IMG/VR virus record: IMGVR_UViG_3300025168_000172
Coordinates: 1 to 43,570 of that record
Strand: one strand, 5' to 3'
DNA: 43,570 bases
DNA from: a virus
Shown: positions 1 to 8,475 of the stretch, piece by piece
How the letters are laid out: each line of letters begins with the position of its first letter
Numbering within the stretch: position 1 is the first letter of the stretch
Notes under the pieces: model-generated
Told to the model about the DNA's origin: nothing
The model's input: the letters and a program-made list of their open reading frames with translations, nothing else
Database searches by the model: none
Translations under genes and position numbers: made by a program

Positions 1-262
1 TTTCTGTATTGTTATTGAACATAGCACCTACAGTGTCTTGTATTACTTCTGTTAAATCTATATTAGCAGTACCATCGAATGATACTCCATGAATTGTTCT
101 TGCTGTGGCTAATGCTGTAGCAGTAGGAGCTAAGAATCCTGATGCTGTAGTAATAGTAACATTAGCAGTACCATTATCAAATTTTAGGACGCCATCTTCC
201 ACAAACACTAGTTTAGTGTAGACGTCTTTAATTAAATTAGGTTTGCTTAAACTACCGCCCAT
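1..262 (-). CDS. Tail-fibre-like protein, N-terminal part (runs off left edge)
   Basis: The gene starts at 262 and reads leftward off the window, leaving 87 codons. The visible product begins MGGSLSKPNLIKDVYTKL and later contains ATARTIHGVSFDGTANIDL. This resembles the 'ARTI..VSFDGTANI' segment that recurs in phage tail-fibre and other receptor-binding structural proteins. It is the last gene seen in the leftward head/tail operon, overlapping the stop of the upstream repeat protein by one base. The role in host binding is inferred from this motif and from position. The missing C-terminus, which would carry the receptor-binding part, prevents a firmer call. Confidence 0.6.
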   Translation of the reverse strand, partial: MGGSLSKPNLIKDVYTKLVFVEDGVLKFDNGTANVTITTASGFLAPTATALATARTIHGVSFDGTANIDLTEVIQDTVGAMFNNNTE

Positions 263-561
263 TATGAATTTATCTCTATGTTAGTGTAATTAGGATTACC
301 TGGTTGATCTTTATCTATAAAACTTGCATCGCTTGGTATACCTGTATCAGTGTAAGAAGGATTGCTAGGTAAATTTATATCTGTAAAACTTGCATTGCTT
401 GGTATAGAAGTATCTATAAAATTAGCATCAGATGGTATGTCAGTATTATTATAATTAGCTGATAAATTATCACCAAATGATACATCCAAAGAATTAAACG
501 AAACGTTAACTCCTTCTATTGGTTCTAAACCAAAGTGTCCTTTTAACCAAGTATTAGCCAC
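262..561 (-). CDS. Small virion-associated protein with tandem 11-residue repeats
   Basis: This is a 99-residue protein of unknown family. From about residue 37 to the end it consists of about five imperfect 11-residue repeats of the form (N/S)(F/Y)xDxxxPSxA, for example SFTDINLPSNP then SYTDTGIPSDA. Such short Ser/Asn/Pro-rich repeats with a regularly spaced aromatic residue suggest a beta-structured, perhaps elongated or decorating, protein. It sits between a putative head-tail joining protein and a tail-fibre gene, with one-base overlap to the latter, so a tail or fibre accessory role is inferred. No enzymatic motif is visible. Confidence 0.65.
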   Translation of the reverse strand: MANTWLKGHFGLEPIEGVNVSFNSLDVSFGDNLSANYNNTDIPSDANFIDTSIPSNASFTDINLPSNPSYTDTGIPSDASFIDKDQPGNPNYTNIEINS

Positions 562-563
562 GA

Positions 564-974
564 TTAAAAGCTATGTTGTTTAATTGTAGTTGCACCTGAA
601 ACCCTACCTCTGCTCTTAAAGGTTTTACCTTCTTTTACTCCTCTTTCAAATTTATTTTCAAAATATAAAGCTTTTGCTATTTCATCTGGGTTTTGTTCAT
701 ACCCTAACTGTATAGCTTTATCTACTATATATTGATGAAACTGACTAGGTAACTCACTTTGTTCTGTCATACTACTTTGTGCAGAATCTAATGTATTAAA
801 ATGATCTGCTTTTTTATGATAAAATAAAGTAACTGTTTTTACTTCACTAGAAGATGTAAATTGTTTTGATTCTTCTTGCATTGGATCATATAAAGCAATT
901 CCAATAGAATCACGTTCTATCCACCAAACATCTTGTTTAGAAGTTCTGTCATATACTGAATTATAATTAGGCAT
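564..974 (-). CDS. Putative head-tail joining / virion structural protein
   Basis: This is a 136-residue protein. It has an N-terminal WWIERDSIGIALYDP segment and a C-terminal part with FHQYIVDKAIQLGYEQNP, then ALYFENKFERGVKEGK and a TIKQHSF ending. The pattern 'fH..iv..Ai..gyE...a.yF...y..gv..gK' is one I associate with small structural proteins in marine podovirus-like head-tail modules. The assignment rests on this resemblance and on its position between capsid/connector genes and the fibre gene. The gene is almost contiguous with its neighbours, with its start directly abutting the stop of the basic protein upstream. Confidence 0.5.
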   Translation of the reverse strand: MPNYNSVYDRTSKQDVWWIERDSIGIALYDPMQEESKQFTSSSEVKTVTLFYHKKADHFNTLDSAQSSMTEQSELPSQFHQYIVDKAIQLGYEQNPDEIAKALYFENKFERGVKEGKTFKSRGRVSGATTIKQHSF

Positions 975-1244
975 CTAACATCTCCACTTTCTTAATGATT
1001 TATTAATTCTAGAATTAGGGTCATTCTGTTTCTTTACTCCAGTTAATTTTCTTTTCATACCTCTCATACGAGCACAAAATGATTTTTTTCTAGACTTTGC
1101 TTTACCCTTAGGTTTTTTAGAAGTTACGGGAGCTGCTAACTTACTACCTGGGTTATTCTTTTTATAAGAAGCTCTGCCTTTAGCATTCAATCCCCCGCTT
1201 GGATTTTTACCTTCTTTTCTTTGCCACGCTGCTGACTTAGCCAT
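975..1244 (-). CDS. DUF6321-like small basic phage protein
   Basis: This is an 89-residue protein, rich in Lys, Arg and Ser. It starts with AAWQRKEGKNPSGGLNAKGR and later contains KSFCARMRGMKRKL and a terminal SLRKWRC. The blocks 'aWQRkEGKNPsGGLNakGR..Y' and 'RrkSFCaRM.GM' followed by 'LRkWkC' are the hallmarks of a small family common in marine phages (recalled here as DUF6321) of unknown function. The strong positive charge suggests nucleic acid contact or packing inside the virion. It lies in a run of small basic genes between the connector and fibre genes. Confidence 0.7.
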   Translation of the reverse strand: MAKSAAWQRKEGKNPSGGLNAKGRASYKKNNPGSKLAAPVTSKKPKGKAKSRKKSFCARMRGMKRKLTGVKKQNDPNSRINKSLRKWRC

Positions 1245-1375
1245 TACTTTTTACCTTTTTTTACAATCTTTTTAATTTTTCCATTATGAGTTCTAGCAAA
1301 TTTATGTTTTTTAGTTTCTCTAATTAAAGTTCCACTATAGCGTTTACTACCCCACATCCAACTTACTTTAGCCAT
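1244..1375 (-). CDS. Tiny basic protein (43 aa)
   Basis: An ORF from the ATG at 1375 to a TAA at 1244 encodes 43 residues, beginning MAKVSWMWGSKRYSG and ending in a Lys-rich tail (KIKKIVKKGKK). The start overlaps the stop of the upstream gene and the stop overlaps the start of the downstream gene, which is the coupling seen throughout this operon and supports it being real. Composition resembles the other Lys-rich small virion-module proteins here. Function unknown. Confidence 0.6.
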   Translation of the reverse strand: MAKVSWMWGSKRYSGTLIRETKKHKFARTHNGKIKKIVKKGKK

Positions 1376-1653
1376 TATGTTAAGTCTCTATATACTGGTC
1401 TACCAGTTAATCGTTTAATTTGCTTAGTATTGCCATCACTATCTACCATATCTACTGATTTAATTTCTAATATACTTTCTTTTAATCCATAATATCTTTG
1501 ATTTACAACTGTACTAAATTGGGTTGCTTCATCTAACATTAATGTTCTAGAACAAAATTCATCAGATGAAGTGTTAAGTAAATGAATAATTTCATTAGTT
1601 CCTAAATCTGGATGATGCTTTTTAACTTGTTCAATCATCTGTTGAAGTTTCAT
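1375..1653 (-). CDS. Short head-tail adaptor-like protein
   Basis: This is a 92-residue protein. The order 'hhPdlg..eIi.lLN.a.de' at the N-terminus, then QRYYGLKESILEIKSVDMVDSDG, resembles the core of phage head-tail adaptor proteins, in which a helical N-terminus is followed by 'yy.lp..il.i..V.....'. It is much shorter than the usual adaptor, so it may be a reduced form or only a partial match. It overlaps the end of the upstream coiled-coil protein by 23 bases. Call made by pattern and position. Confidence 0.4.
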   Translation of the reverse strand: MKLQQMIEQVKKHHPDLGTNEIIHLLNTSSDEFCSRTLMLDEATQFSTVVNQRYYGLKESILEIKSVDMVDSDGNTKQIKRLTGRPVYRDLT

Positions 1654-3301
1654 CTTGTTCCTCCATGCTTGGCATTAATATGTAATAACTTAAGAATTCC
1701 TGTAAATCTCTTTGCACTATTTGATATTGCTGTGCATACCAATTATAATCCGTTGTAAGTTTTTGTAATTTAGCAGTAAAGTTTTGTACTTCTTTTGCTA
1801 TTTGTTGACCATAAGATTCTACTTCAGCTTGATAATTTTGTATTTCCATTGCTTCTTTTTGTGAGCTTACACCAGCTTGTTCAATTTTTTGTTGTAAGTC
1901 TGCTTGATATATAGAAAGTTCTTTTTGAAATTCATTTAATTCATCTTGTATATCATTGCTATGTTTTTGTAATTCTGTATTTCTTATAGTATTAAATAAA
2001 CCTAATTCTTTTTCTAAATTTGCTTCATACTGTTGAACTTCGTCATTTACTTGAGCTTGATATGTTTGCACTCTAGCACTATAGTCTGATACTAAGTCTC
2101 TATTATTAGCCATTATAGCTTCCATATCTTTAGCTCTATTTTCTAAACTTAGTTGTAAATCTTTTTGTTTATTTGCTACAGCAACTTCAGTTGTTTGTTG
2201 TGCAGTTTGTTGTGCATCTGCTGCTGCTATTTGTGCATTAGTTATAGCTACTTGCAAATCTGTATTATGTTTAGCTAATTCAGCTTGTATATTTGCTTCG
2301 TAAATTGCGTTACTTTTATTAAAACTATTTAATTTGTTTTGTATATCCAATTGATAATCTTGTAATTGTTGTGCTTGTTTCTCTAATGCTACTGCTGCCA
2401 TTTCTGGATCTTCGTCTAATATAAAATCATCTACTCCAGTACTTCCAGCTCCGTAATCTACCGATGAACTTGATTCAGTATATGTAGGATTGCTACCACT
2501 AATATCAGGTTTTGATGGAGGAGAAGAAACAGTAACATCTCCCACTGCAGCTGCACTAGCGTCTCCAGCCTCTGGATCTACATAAGTAACAGTACCTAAT
2601 GATATTGCAGAAGGAGCACTTGCTTGTATATTTAATGCATTTATATTTGGAGCTGATGTTAAAGACAATGATGTTTTGCTATAAGCAGGTGCACTTCCTA
2701 AAGAACCTACAGTAACAGTAGCTACTGACGCAGAACTTGGTGTGCTTGGTATAGTCATATCAGCTGGTAATGATGCATTTTTACTACTTAAAAATTTTCT
2801 TAATAATTCCTTAGATGCATATAAAACAATACCTCTTTCTAATTCTTCGGGAAAGTTTGTTATACTGCTATCTGTTACTGCAACACTACTATCTGGTTGT
2901 ATTTTTTTAACTATAGCTGTTTGTGATGATGTAGGTGTTGGTATAACATTCAATGCATCATTTTCAATATAATATTTAGGATCAAATTTACTTGTGTAAT
3001 ATATACTGTTAACATCTGTGTAGTCCGCAGAATCATCTGATGCAATTTCAGTTGCTTTTCTATTACGTGCTCCATCTCCTCTTACAACACTATGTATATG
3101 TAATATAGCATTCATTGCCAATGTAGGACTAGAATTATTTAAAGTAGAAGAAGATGTTAATCTTTCTGCCATATCAGGGTCTCGCATAACATATTTAGTT
3201 ATATATTTAACTCCATCTACCAAATAAATACCAGCTTGTGCTGTGTAATCAGGACTATCTATATCGCCTACTATTGCTTCTATCTCTGTTTTAAAACTCA
3301 T
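1631..3301 (-). CDS. Large virion structural protein with long coiled coil (connector-like N-terminus)
   Basis: This is a 556-residue protein. Residues 1-175 look globular (SFKTEIEAIVGDIDSPDYTA start; GIVLYASKELLRKFLSS near 165-175). Residues about 180-290 are Ser/Thr/Ala/Pro-rich and low in complexity. Residues about 300-540 form a long Gln/Glu/Asn-rich coiled coil with many 'YxAxLQxELxxF' units. The N-terminal part resembles ring-forming connector-type proteins that carry a similar YASKELLRK-like segment, and the coiled coil may form a tail spike stem or internal rod. It lies two genes downstream of the major capsid gene. No catalytic motif is seen. A virion role is inferred from position and architecture. 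Confidence 0.6.
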   Translation of the reverse strand: MSFKTEIEAIVGDIDSPDYTAQAGIYLVDGVKYITKYVMRDPDMAERLTSSSTLNNSSPTLAMNAILHIHSVVRGDGARNRKATEIASDDSADYTDVNSIYYTSKFDPKYYIENDALNVIPTPTSSQTAIVKKIQPDSSVAVTDSSITNFPEELERGIVLYASKELLRKFLSSKNASLPADMTIPSTPSSASVATVTVGSLGSAPAYSKTSLSLTSAPNINALNIQASAPSAISLGTVTYVDPEAGDASAAAVGDVTVSSPPSKPDISGSNPTYTESSSSVDYGAGSTGVDDFILDEDPEMAAVALEKQAQQLQDYQLDIQNKLNSFNKSNAIYEANIQAELAKHNTDLQVAITNAQIAAADAQQTAQQTTEVAVANKQKDLQLSLENRAKDMEAIMANNRDLVSDYSARVQTYQAQVNDEVQQYEANLEKELGLFNTIRNTELQKHSNDIQDELNEFQKELSIYQADLQQKIEQAGVSSQKEAMEIQNYQAEVESYGQQIAKEVQNFTAKLQKLTTDYNWYAQQYQIVQRDLQEFLSYYILMPSMEEQDETSTDD

Positions 3302-3757
3302 TTATCTTTTCTTTCTTTTTAGTCTTCTTAATCTTGCATTTCCAGTTACTCTGTTTTTAGCTGCTCTAGCTCCTTGATACAAAGAAGCAGCTCCTACAAC
3401 CTGAACTCCATAAGCACTATTCATACTATTTTTACCTACAGCTTTTGCTACTTTAGCACCTGCTAAATTTGCTTTACCCATAAGAGTAGGCTTAGTACCT
3501 ATTTGAGTAGTTTTTTTAATTGAACCGTATTTTTTGCTAGGACTTTTTGCTTTAGAAATTTTTCCAGTTTTAGTTTTATATAAAGTTTTAGTTTCAAAAA
3601 CTGGTTTCTTTTTTGCAAATGTTCCACCTACTTTTTTACTTTTAATCATTTTATTGCTTAAATTTTTAGCTGCTTTCATAACGGCTTTTTTACCCGTTTT
3701 TCTTAAAACATATGATCCTGCTATTTTTGCTGCTGCAAATAATGCTGGTATTGCCAT
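3302..3757 (-). CDS. Lys-rich basic virion-module protein
   Basis: This is a 151-residue, strongly basic protein (many KK, KKK and SKK clusters) with a hydrophobic, Ala-rich N-terminus (AIPALFAAAKIAGSYVLRK) and a C-terminus ending in RLRRLKRKKR. It is the first gene after the major capsid gene and probably acts in the virion, perhaps contacting DNA. Family not recognised. Its ribosome binding site (AAAGGGGGATATT then ATG, minus strand) lies inside the inverted-repeat element at 3763-3798, so its translation may be structure-controlled. Confidence 0.6.
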   Translation of the reverse strand: MAIPALFAAAKIAGSYVLRKTGKKAVMKAAKNLSNKMIKSKKVGGTFAKKKPVFETKTLYKTKTGKISKAKSPSKKYGSIKKTTQIGTKPTLMGKANLAGAKVAKAVGKNSMNSAYGVQVVGAASLYQGARAAKNRVTGNARLRRLKRKKR

Positions 3758-3762
3758 AATAT

Positions 3763-3798
3763 CCCCCTTTAAATGGGGGAGTATATTTCAACTCCCCC
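3763..3798 (-). promoter_or_regulatory. Two mutually exclusive hairpins between capsid gene and next gene
   Basis: Read on the minus strand, segment 1 is GGGGGAGT (3798-3791), segment 2 is ACTCCCCC (3782-3775) and segment 3 is GGGGG (3767-3763). Segments 1 and 2 form a perfect 8-bp hairpin with an 8-nt loop just after the capsid stop codon. Segment 2 can instead pair with segment 3, which is the Shine-Dalgarno sequence of the next gene (start 3757). Pairing 1-2 frees the ribosome site; pairing 2-3 hides it. The 1-2 hairpin could also act in termination or RNA protection. The pairing is visible in the sequence; the regulatory role is inference. Confidence 0.5.
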
Positions 3799-3805
3799 GA
3801 TTAAC

Positions 3806-5248
3806 TTAACTAAATTGCAACACAGTATGTGTTTCTGGTAATTGAATTTCTAGACCTGCTTCTGTAAGAACCATGTCTTTTCTACCGTCAACGTTTCTGT
3901 TTTGTACATTAGTAATGATTTGAGTATCACGTGATACACCGTTACCCATTAAAGGACGGTATGCTACGTTATTCAAATCAATCATGATCGCTGTATTTTC
4001 ATGAATACCTCTAAATAGCGGTTCCATAACAAAGTTAAGGTTACCGTAAATAGTTGATACTCTTGTTACAGCATGACCAAAGCTACCTTGAACATTTTGT
4101 ACGTCTAATCCGTAAGGGTTAGAACCACCTGATGTAGTAGCTGTATGACCTAAGGCCATTGTATTACCTAAGAATGAAGAACCACCAAGTTTATTCAACC
4201 ATGATAATACTTTTCTTGAAGCTAATACTAATTTCTCTCCACTGTTTCCAGATTCTGGTGAGAACACGTCTTCCATAGAATCAATAAAGTGATCGTATGT
4301 TGCTGAAGCGTAAGCAAATGTTTTAATTTTACCATAAGCTTCAGTGTAAGGTACGATACCCCATGTTCTACGTATTGGACCTGACGCACTAGAGTCGTCT
4401 GTTCCTATACCAAATAACATAGCGTGTTCAAGATCCATCTTATGTTCCATAAGTTTTTCTTGATACACTCTCATGTATTCGTTAGAAATTCCACGATATC
4501 TTGTAGCTAGAGCTGTACCAGAGAATAGAGGTACTGATGTTTTAAAAATTTGACAGTATCCTTCTCTGTTATAAAACTCGTCACTCCAACCTTCTGGGTC
4601 AGTTCCACCTTCAGCAAATGCTGAACCTACAACTTGACCTTTCATGTTGTCGTCAAAACGTAGCTTAGAACCACTTACAGGTGTTTGAAAACCTGAAGTT
4701 GCTGCATCTGCTCCGTCTGCTGTTCTAGTAGCCTTAAGTTTTAGCTTAAGGAAAGTAGCTGCTGTAATTTTAGCTTTAGCTGCATCTACTGCGTCTACTG
4801 TGTCGATCTTGTAATATGCGATTGCTGGTACGTCACTTCCGTCTGATCCGTCAGCGTCGTATTCACATTCTATTGCAACAATTTGCCCAGCAAGTAAGAA
4901 TTCTGGTGCTACGTTTGTTGTTACCTCTCTACCGAATTTATCATAACCGCAATCAATGTAGAAGTTATCTCCAGTTACTACTGCAAAAGCGTCAGTACCG
5001 TAAGTACCGACTTCTTTTCCTGCTTGTAATTGGAAATTACGTCTCTGCCATTGATGTCTCTGTTCTAAGAATTTGAAGACGGGATCGTCTGTTGGTTTCT
5101 TAGCAACATTTGATAAATAGGTGAAGAAAGGTGATTGTTGGGGAGCTAATTCTGCGACTCTTTCACCGAAGTTAAAGATTCGTCTATCGACGTTAATCGA
5201 TGTTCCTTGAACAGCTTCTCCTGGATTTATACTATATATGTTAGCCAT
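3806..5248 (-). CDS. Major capsid protein
   Basis: This is a 480-residue protein following the scaffold-like gene, which is the standard portal-scaffold-capsid order. It starts MANIYSINPGEAVQGTSINV and continues with RVAELAPQQSPFFTYLSNVA, typical of the N-arm region of large phage capsid proteins. Later it has GNSGEKLVLASRKVLSWLNKLG and an Ile/Asn-rich C-terminal domain ending in ETHTVLQFS. Length and order fit the HK97-fold capsid proteins of P22-like or related podoviruses. No separate decoration gene is evident. The gene uses a more GC-balanced codon set than its neighbours, consistent with high expression. Assignment by synteny and overall pattern rather than by a signature motif. Confidence 0.8.
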   Translation of the reverse strand: MANIYSINPGEAVQGTSINVDRRIFNFGERVAELAPQQSPFFTYLSNVAKKPTDDPVFKFLEQRHQWQRRNFQLQAGKEVGTYGTDAFAVVTGDNFYIDCGYDKFGREVTTNVAPEFLLAGQIVAIECEYDADGSDGSDVPAIAYYKIDTVDAVDAAKAKITAATFLKLKLKATRTADGADAATSGFQTPVSGSKLRFDDNMKGQVVGSAFAEGGTDPEGWSDEFYNREGYCQIFKTSVPLFSGTALATRYRGISNEYMRVYQEKLMEHKMDLEHAMLFGIGTDDSSASGPIRRTWGIVPYTEAYGKIKTFAYASATYDHFIDSMEDVFSPESGNSGEKLVLASRKVLSWLNKLGGSSFLGNTMALGHTATTSGGSNPYGLDVQNVQGSFGHAVTRVSTIYGNLNFVMEPLFRGIHENTAIMIDLNNVAYRPLMGNGVSRDTQIITNVQNRNVDGRKDMVLTEAGLEIQLPETHTVLQFS

Positions 5249-5267
5249 CTTATTTCACTTCTCCTAG

Positions 5268-6167
5268 TTAAAATGGATTCTTCTTTTTAAAGTTATTTAA
5301 CATAGAATCCATCATTTTGTTTTCTGATGTTTTAGATGACTGCATATTGACTCCAGCCTGTATCCCTATAGGTCTTGGTATTGACAGTTTTGACTTTTGC
5401 TGCATCATATTAGCTTGTTTACGCAAAGCATCATCATTAACCTGTGTAATCGTTTGATTACCAGCAGGTTCTTGATTTAGTTTATGTAATTTTACTAAAT
5501 TGTCTAACGACATTGATTCAGGTGCTGTCATTTTTACTAAAAAGTCATTAGCTGAAGCTTGATCGTATCCATAATTACGTTGTAAGTCAGATACTAATTG
5601 AGCTTCTTGAGCTTGTTTCTTAGTCTGTTCTTCCATTGCACGTAAAGATGAAATACGTTTTTCTTCTAATGACGATGTGTAGTCTGTCATATCCTCCATG
5701 TATTCAGTTGATTTTGCTAAATACTTGGCACTTTTACTATCTGGGTCGGCTATTGCCTCGGAATGATCAAAATCAGCAGGCTTTATAGGTTTAACAGGTC
5801 TTTCTACCGTTTCCTCTTTAGCTGTATTTATTTCAGCAGTCTTAGGTGATTGAATAGCTTTCATCATTTCTGACATTTGACTTTTCAATGTTTCTACTTC
5901 TACTGTTTTTTTATCTGCTTGACTTTGCCAGTACTGAAACTGGTTTGCGTCTTCCTTTGGGTCACTAGATTGTTGAACTTCTGAAGGTTCATTGCCTAAT
6001 ACATTATTAGATTCTTCAGTCTGAAATGCAAAATCAGCTGAATTATCTCCAAATATATCATTAAAAATGTCTTCTTCTGGTGATTGAGCCACTGCAGTCT
6101 CTTGTGATTCAATAACCTGTTCTTGTTCTACTTCTACTGCCTGTACTTTATCTTGAATATCACTCAT
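5268..6167 (-). CDS. Scaffolding-like protein
   Basis: This is a 299-residue, acidic, Gln/Glu/Ser-rich, mostly helical protein. Residues about 1-80 are disordered and acidic, residues about 80-110 and 160-200 are coiled-coil-like, and the C-terminus is short and basic (MLNNFKKKNPF). A basic C-terminal tail that binds capsid subunits is a known property of phage scaffolding proteins. It lies exactly between portal and capsid genes, where scaffolds are encoded. Its start overlaps the portal stop by 8 bases. No protease domain is visible. Confidence 0.7.
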   Translation of the reverse strand: MSDIQDKVQAVEVEQEQVIESQETAVAQSPEEDIFNDIFGDNSADFAFQTEESNNVLGNEPSEVQQSSDPKEDANQFQYWQSQADKKTVEVETLKSQMSEMMKAIQSPKTAEINTAKEETVERPVKPIKPADFDHSEAIADPDSKSAKYLAKSTEYMEDMTDYTSSLEEKRISSLRAMEEQTKKQAQEAQLVSDLQRNYGYDQASANDFLVKMTAPESMSLDNLVKLHKLNQEPAGNQTITQVNDDALRKQANMMQQKSKLSIPRPIGIQAGVNMQSSKTSENKMMDSMLNNFKKKNPF

Positions 6168-8475
6168 TGTCTTCTCCTCCTAACTCTCCTTCTTCTGCTT
6201 GTACAGCTCCGACTGAGTTTATTAGATTATTTTCAACATCGGCAAGTCGTGTTTGATACATCGTAGTTGCCGCTTCAGCTCTGTTTTTAACTTTGTCTAA
6301 ACCAGAGCTAAATTTTTCTACCTCTAAACGTTTCTTAGCATGTAGCTCTTCACGTGAAGCAGTTTGTAAGTCTCCTTTGACTTTTTTCAATTCTTCTTCC
6401 ATAGCCATCATTTGTTGTTGCATTTGTTTCATTTGACCAGCACGTTCTAGTACACCTTCTACGTCTACTAACTCTGATTTCTTTAACACTTCAACTTGAT
6501 CAATTAATCCAGCTTGATACATTTCTTGATAAGTAGCTAACAATGCCATTCTATTTGTAGGCAGTGTAGATCCAGCTACAACTTTAATATCATATTTACC
6601 AACACCGATGTCATGGAATCTTGTTACTTGACCGTTTTCCATTTGTTTATAAAAATTAAATCTTTCTTCTTTTTCTAAACCATTAGGTTGTACCAATCTT
6701 ATTACTTTTTCTTCTGTATATAGTTGCTGCATTAATGGAACAGCTACTTTTGCAACTTGATTTAAAAAGTTTTCTACATCATCTCTTCTAGATTTAATAC
6801 GTCTTTGACCAAACTCGTCAACAACTAATGTTCCTCTGTATGTAGATGGTGCATTTGCAGTACTTCCTTGCATTAACTCAAAAATACCAAAGCCATATTC
6901 TAAGTCATACTTAGCATCAGCTTCGTTTTTGTACAATTCGTTGGGAAGAGGTACTGGACCTGCCACAATAGGTGCACCTAATTCGGCATCAAACTCAATA
7001 ACACTGGTCCCTGCTCTTCCCCATTCTTCTTCTATCATGCGAATATCTGCTGAACCCCTAGGTATTAACAGTTTTACATTAGTGCTAGTAGAAGCATGTG
7101 CTATAATTAATGATCTAATTTTATTAATATATTCTTGTAAAGGTCTAAATATACGAACATCTGATTCTGGATATGGATTTCTGTGATGTATATTCATAAT
7201 TGGAACTATAGGGTATTCCTCTGTAGGTAAAACGCGTTCATATAACAAGTTATCACCTACTGATACATGCATAGCTATACAACATTTTTCTATTTCATTT
7301 GATACAATTTTATCTAAACCGATTAATTCTTCTACTGTTGTAGGAACGATAGTAGTAGTACTACCAGGTATAGAGTCTTCGTCTTCCATCCCAGGCACTC
7401 TAATTGGATCTTGAGGTACAATATTGCCTTCTTCGTCAATTTCTGGTTCAGGTAGCTCGAAATGAAACATTGTTCCAGATTCTTCTATAATTCTAAACAT
7501 TTCTTCTACAGCTTCAGGATCAGATATTATTACTTCTTCTCCAGTAATTTTATTTAATCTTATATAATAAGTACTTATATATTTTTCGTAATCATCTATT
7601 GTAAATAAAAACTCTTCTTGAGTAAAAGGTTCAAATACATTGTAATAACTGTGCATTTCTTTAGTATATCTTTCAATAAACTTTCTTTTAGTATGATAAG
7701 CTGTATCGTCATCACCTTTAAATATTTGACCTTCAGTATTTGCTAAATTAGTTGTAGGGTATTCTTCGTTATCAGATTGATGAGAAGAAGAATCTTCTAT
7801 TATATCCATAAAATCTGGGTAAATTTGCATAGCTTGTTCTTCAGTTAAATGTTTTGCAACAAGAATATGTGCAGCATCCCTAGCATATACATCTTTAGAA
7901 TTAGGATCTATGTACACATCTAAAGGGTTTATAGATTTCATATAAACCTCTCCTTTACCTAAATCAGCCATAGGGTCTTGATATACATTAAATACTCCCA
8001 TTCCTCCTACGTAATAATCATCAACAACTTTTTTTAACTCTTCATTTCCAGAAGATTGATCCCATATCCAAGAATATAAATCTGAAAATACACTTGCTGT
8101 TTGTCTATCGGAATCTTCTCTTGCAGTAGATCGAAATTGAGGTGAATTGTATGTTAGCAAAGATTTTGCTGTTTCGACTATTGGGTGAATACGATTTACT
8201 ACTATTGGTGCTTGACCACGAGATTCTAATACGTCTTTTTCTTCATTAGACCATTGAGCTCCTGCTCTAAATTCTAATGCTTCTTGAAATTTTACTGCCC
8301 ATAATTCTCTGGATGATGAGTACTCTCTAAATAATTCTTGCGATAGTTCTACTTCTTCGTTTATTTCTCCGTCTTCTCCCTTAATACGACCAGGGACATA
8401 ACCATAAACGTCTATAAGGTCTTTATAGTTTTGAGTTCTTGATTTCTGTGTTCTCTTTAGAATCGATTTTGACAT
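6160..8475 (-). CDS. Portal protein (P22-like)
   Basis: This is a 771-residue protein that would form the ring at the packaging vertex. Near residues 60-140 it has the portal pattern: FRAGAQWSNEEKDVLESRG, then PIVVNRIHPIVETAKSLLTYN, then VFSDLYSWIWDQS and YYVGGMGVFNVYQDP. The 'G.QW......l...g.p.iv.Nri' block and the following 'd.yv.G.G...v' match P22-type portals. Residues about 680-720 are a coiled coil (QMQQQMMAMEEELKKVK), like the C-terminal barrel of long portals. It sits between the large terminase and the scaffold. The exact start is uncertain because a small ORF overlaps the first 53 bases and the nearest purine-rich site (AGAAGGG) is rather far upstream. Confidence 0.85.
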   Translation of the reverse strand: MSKSILKRTQKSRTQNYKDLIDVYGYVPGRIKGEDGEINEEVELSQELFREYSSSRELWAVKFQEALEFRAGAQWSNEEKDVLESRGQAPIVVNRIHPIVETAKSLLTYNSPQFRSTAREDSDRQTASVFSDLYSWIWDQSSGNEELKKVVDDYYVGGMGVFNVYQDPMADLGKGEVYMKSINPLDVYIDPNSKDVYARDAAHILVAKHLTEEQAMQIYPDFMDIIEDSSSHQSDNEEYPTTNLANTEGQIFKGDDDTAYHTKRKFIERYTKEMHSYYNVFEPFTQEEFLFTIDDYEKYISTYYIRLNKITGEEVIISDPEAVEEMFRIIEESGTMFHFELPEPEIDEEGNIVPQDPIRVPGMEDEDSIPGSTTTIVPTTVEELIGLDKIVSNEIEKCCIAMHVSVGDNLLYERVLPTEEYPIVPIMNIHHRNPYPESDVRIFRPLQEYINKIRSLIIAHASTSTNVKLLIPRGSADIRMIEEEWGRAGTSVIEFDAELGAPIVAGPVPLPNELYKNEADAKYDLEYGFGIFELMQGSTANAPSTYRGTLVVDEFGQRRIKSRRDDVENFLNQVAKVAVPLMQQLYTEEKVIRLVQPNGLEKEERFNFYKQMENGQVTRFHDIGVGKYDIKVVAGSTLPTNRMALLATYQEMYQAGLIDQVEVLKKSELVDVEGVLERAGQMKQMQQQMMAMEEELKKVKGDLQTASREELHAKKRLEVEKFSSGLDKVKNRAEAATTMYQTRLADVENNLINSVGAVQAEEGELGGEDNE

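Noticed and set aside
4816-5076. Plus-strand ORF of 86 residues within the capsid gene
   Set aside because: It is an out-of-frame shadow of the capsid gene, with an odd Arg/Leu/Gln composition and no ribosome site or neighbours in that direction.
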